In this document: positions 13,246 through 13,495 of the stretch, piece after piece
Layout: every line of letters begins with the position of its first letter
Position numbering within the stretch: the stretch's first letter is position 1
From: CAZVXI01 sp964631295
GTDB taxonomy: Bacteria; Planctomycetota; Phycisphaerae; Phycisphaerales; SM1A02
Assembly: GCA_964631295.1 (NCBI GenBank)
Contig: CAZVXI010000078.1
Coordinates: forward strand, 1-13,495
DNA: 13,495 nucleotides
Reading direction: 5' to 3'
The notes under the pieces: generated by a model
The model's database searches: none
Told to the model about the DNA's origin: nothing
The model's input: the letters and a program-made list of their open reading frames with translations, nothing else
Position numbers and translations under genes: made by a program

Positions 13246-13495
13246 TCACGGCCGGGGGTGATGTTTCTGAATCACACTCAGCAGGTGGGAACGATCGACG
13301 TGTGTGTAGATCTGCGTTGTGGCGACATCCGCATGGCCGAGCAGTTCCTGCACGACGCGCAGGTCAGCTCCGCCGGCGAGCAGGTGGGTGGCGAAACTGT
13401 GCCGCAACTTGTGCGGATGCACGTCTTTGAGCCCGGCACGCGCCGCGTATTTGCGCACGATCTGCCAGACCGCGACACGCTCCAGCGGCCGACCT
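13246..13495 (-). CDS. XerC/XerD-type tyrosine recombinase, C-terminal end (continues past right edge)
   Basis: The last 82 residues of a tyrosine recombinase are visible. They contain the catalytic HKLRHSFATHLL block (His and Arg), the second histidine in LLGHADVATTQ and the nucleophilic tyrosine in QIYTH. The spacing and the tail ending VIQKHHPRP match chromosomal XerC/XerD, which resolve chromosome dimers at dif, better than phage integrases. That family usually has about 300 residues, so most of the N-terminal half, including the DNA-clamp domain, lies outside the window. XerC and XerD cannot be told apart from this piece. The frame is open to the edge; the in-frame GTG at 13458 is internal, not the start. 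No att or dif site is visible nearby. Confidence 0.88.
   Translation of the reverse strand, partial: GRPLERVAVWQIVRKYAARAGLKDVHPHKLRHSFATHLLAGGADLRVVQELLGHADVATTQIYTHVDRSHLLSVIQKHHPRP

Noticed and set aside
13233..13495. Possible mobile element or att site beside the tyrosine recombinase
   Set aside because: The recombinase fragment looks like chromosomal XerC/XerD, and no direct repeats, tRNA end or other mobility genes are seen nearby.

Overview
The window is 13.5 kb of GC-rich (roughly 60%), densely packed bacterial chromosome. It holds twelve protein genes that I accept and one well-supported riboswitch. Gene order, the enlarged Lgt, the FliA-type sigma factor and the many short divergent or convergent gaps would fit a planctomycete, perhaps a Phycisphaerae relative. 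That placement is an inference from protein flavour only; nothing in the window (no rRNA, for instance) proves it. I see no tRNA, rRNA, CRISPR array, insertion sequence or complete mobile element.

Layout, left to right. (1) 1-670, minus strand: a partial unrecognised gene running off the left edge. It is preceded by a long leader carrying a thiamine pyrophosphate (TPP/THI-box) riboswitch at about 554-622. (2) 671-3789, minus: a two-gene unit of an AlsS-like acetolactate synthase followed by an aldehyde dehydrogenase. The upstream spacer has a 9-bp inverted repeat around an AT-rich core. (3) 4003-4758, minus: an FkbM-type methyltransferase. (4) 4794-6309, minus: atpD, the F1 ATP synthase beta subunit, standing alone with its own terminator and without atpG or atpC beside it. 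(5) 6310-7124: a divergent spacer with a perfect CRP-type palindrome, then a small plus-strand lipoprotein with a DcrB/PsbP-like domain. (6) 7194-9483: lgt (minus) and trpD (plus) start back to back. (7) 9494-11667, minus: a TPR lipoprotein followed by a sigma-28/FliA-family sigma factor. (8) 11668-12172: a 505-bp non-coding stretch with a cluster of ATCGGCAG/CTGCCGAT palindromes and a possible structured leader. (9) 12173-13233, plus: an overlapping pair encoding an unknown helical lipoprotein and an unknown small helical soluble protein. (10) 13246 to the right edge, minus: the C-terminal end of a XerC/XerD-type tyrosine recombinase.

Most genes look like housekeeping or metabolic functions: pyruvate and aldehyde metabolism, ATP synthesis, lipoprotein maturation, tryptophan synthesis and sigma-factor control. 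Three encoded proteins (6549, 11667, 12173) are predicted lipoproteins, which would be substrates of the Lgt encoded here. The ThDP-dependent acetolactate synthase lies close to a TPP riboswitch, but the riboswitch faces away from it and controls the unknown edge gene. The least explained parts are the riboswitch target, the solitary atpD, the palindrome cluster and the overlapping lipoprotein/helical-protein pair.
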